The position numbers and the translations under genes were made by a program. The notes beneath the pieces were generated by a model. The model saw nothing but the letters and a program-made list of their open reading frames with translations. It was not told the DNA's origin and searched no databases. From Phaeodactylum tricornutum CCAP 1055/1 (Eukaryota; Bacillariophyta; Bacillariophyceae; Surirellales; Neidiaceae): a DNA stretch of 64,000 nucleotides. Location: NCBI RefSeq assembly GCF_000150955.2, contig NC_011671.1, forward strand, positions 682,001-746,000. Reading direction: 5' to 3'. Shown here one piece after another: positions 63,525-64,000 of the stretch (its first letter is position 1; each line of letters starts with the position of its first letter).

Positions 63525-64000
63525 ATGACGATTCTCTACCGTTCCGTCGCACTGGCTGTCCTGGCCGCTTCGGTTGCGATCAATCCGTTGACGGATGGCT
63601 TTGCAACTCCGAGACCCGTGCTGCTGTACCGAATACCTCGTGGCGAGGCCGCTGTTGGAAGGACCCGCCGCTCTTGGTTGAGAGCCAACCCCGTGGATCC
63701 CACCGGCGTCGTCCCCGGCGAAAACGATGGAAACAGCGCGACTCCCCGAGAGCGATCGATTCTCCAGATACTCGACGAAGCGGGGCAGAGTTTGAAACCG
63801 AAAGCTGCTAAAGCTAATGAAAAAGCCAATGTTGCGGGGAAGAAAGGCAAAAAACTTTTATACATTCTGCAAACGTGCTTTCTGTATACTCTGTTTATTT
63901 TCTACCGGGCATATCGGGGAGTATTTGTGATTGTACCAGCCGTCTTTCGGGAAGTCTACCGAAAAATGCAGAATACCGTGGACAATCCCTTTGATCCGAC
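63525..64000 (+). CDS. Plastid-targeted hypothetical membrane protein, 5' part
   Basis: Starts with the ATG at 63525 and stays open to the end of the window (158 codons seen). The N-terminus SVALAVLAASVAINPLTDGF is a signal peptide ending in a phenylalanine plastid motif (DGFATPRP), then an Arg-rich, Ser-containing transit part. A Lys/Ala linker (KPKAAKANEKANVAGKKGKK) leads into a membrane span near residues 114-128 (LQTCFLYTLFIFYRAYRG). The part after it (FVIVPAVFREVYRKM) looks amphipathic. No family recognised; the 3' part is outside the window. Confidence 0.75.
   Translation, partial: MTILYRSVALAVLAASVAINPLTDGFATPRPVLLYRIPRGEAAVGRTRRSWLRANPVDPTGVVPGENDGNSATPRERSILQILDEAGQSLKPKAAKANEKANVAGKKGKKLLYILQTCFLYTLFIFYRAYRGVFVIVPAVFREVYRKMQNTVDNPFDP

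Noticed and set aside
1-64000. tRNA, rRNA, CRISPR arrays, intact mobile elements
   Set aside because: No tRNA box pair, rRNA stretch, spaced repeat array, reverse transcriptase, integrase or transposase motif was seen by eye; a small structured RNA could still have been missed.

Overview
This window looks like nuclear DNA of a diatom, most likely the pennate Phaeodactylum tricornutum (an inference from style; no database was searched). The grounds are GC near 48%, one gene every 2 kb or so on both strands, mostly intronless genes or one or two introns of 60-300 bp with GT-AG ends, and several proteins starting with a signal peptide that ends in an ASAF-type motif (ASAFNAP, ASAFQPA, SVSAFVP, AAEAFVH, DGFATP). 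That motif is the bipartite signal for import into the four-membrane red-lineage plastid. There is no operon structure, prokaryotic signal or CRISPR array.

Layout. 1-5 kb: a short-chain dehydrogenase, a two-exon 6-phosphogluconolactonase-type beta-propeller and a two-exon plastid thioredoxin-like protein. 5-11 kb: two tandem type II membrane proteins with leucine-rich repeats. 11-18 kb: a secreted, membrane-anchored 5'-nucleotidase, an unknown multi-span protein, a secretory cyclophilin and a three-exon eIF4A. 18-23 kb: a small coiled-coil protein resembling the kinetochore subunit Duo1, a plastid VTT/TVP38 protein, two clusters of a 30-bp near-palindromic minisatellite, and a plastid protein of unknown role. 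23-33 kb: a B12D/NDUFA4-like mitochondrial protein, a gene-poor stretch, CHMP5/Vps60, MCM2 and a TM9SF nonaspanin. 33-44 kb: a two-pore potassium channel and a sialate-O-acetylesterase-like enzyme, both apparently frameshifted at G homopolymers, then a glycine-cleavage-H-like protein without the lipoyl lysine, and a DENN-PPR-zinc ribbon protein. 44-57 kb: a plastid protein, a histidine-phosphatase-fold pseudoenzyme, two inverted class 3 lipases around an AlkB-like dioxygenase, a decayed patch, and a DMT-family transporter. 57-64 kb: two tandem heat-shock factors with identical intron positions, a JMJD8-like gene with an in-frame stop, and the 5' part of a plastid protein that runs off the window.

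Most genes are housekeeping and do not form one pathway. The notable patterns are local duplication (LRR pair, HSF pair, lipase pair), two probable pseudoenzymes that keep the fold but lose the catalytic or modified residues, and three genes whose conserved reading is broken by a single event. Those three need a check of the assembly before any biological reading. No coherent new multi-gene system was recognised. All splice joins were made by hand from GT-AG sites and reading-frame continuity.
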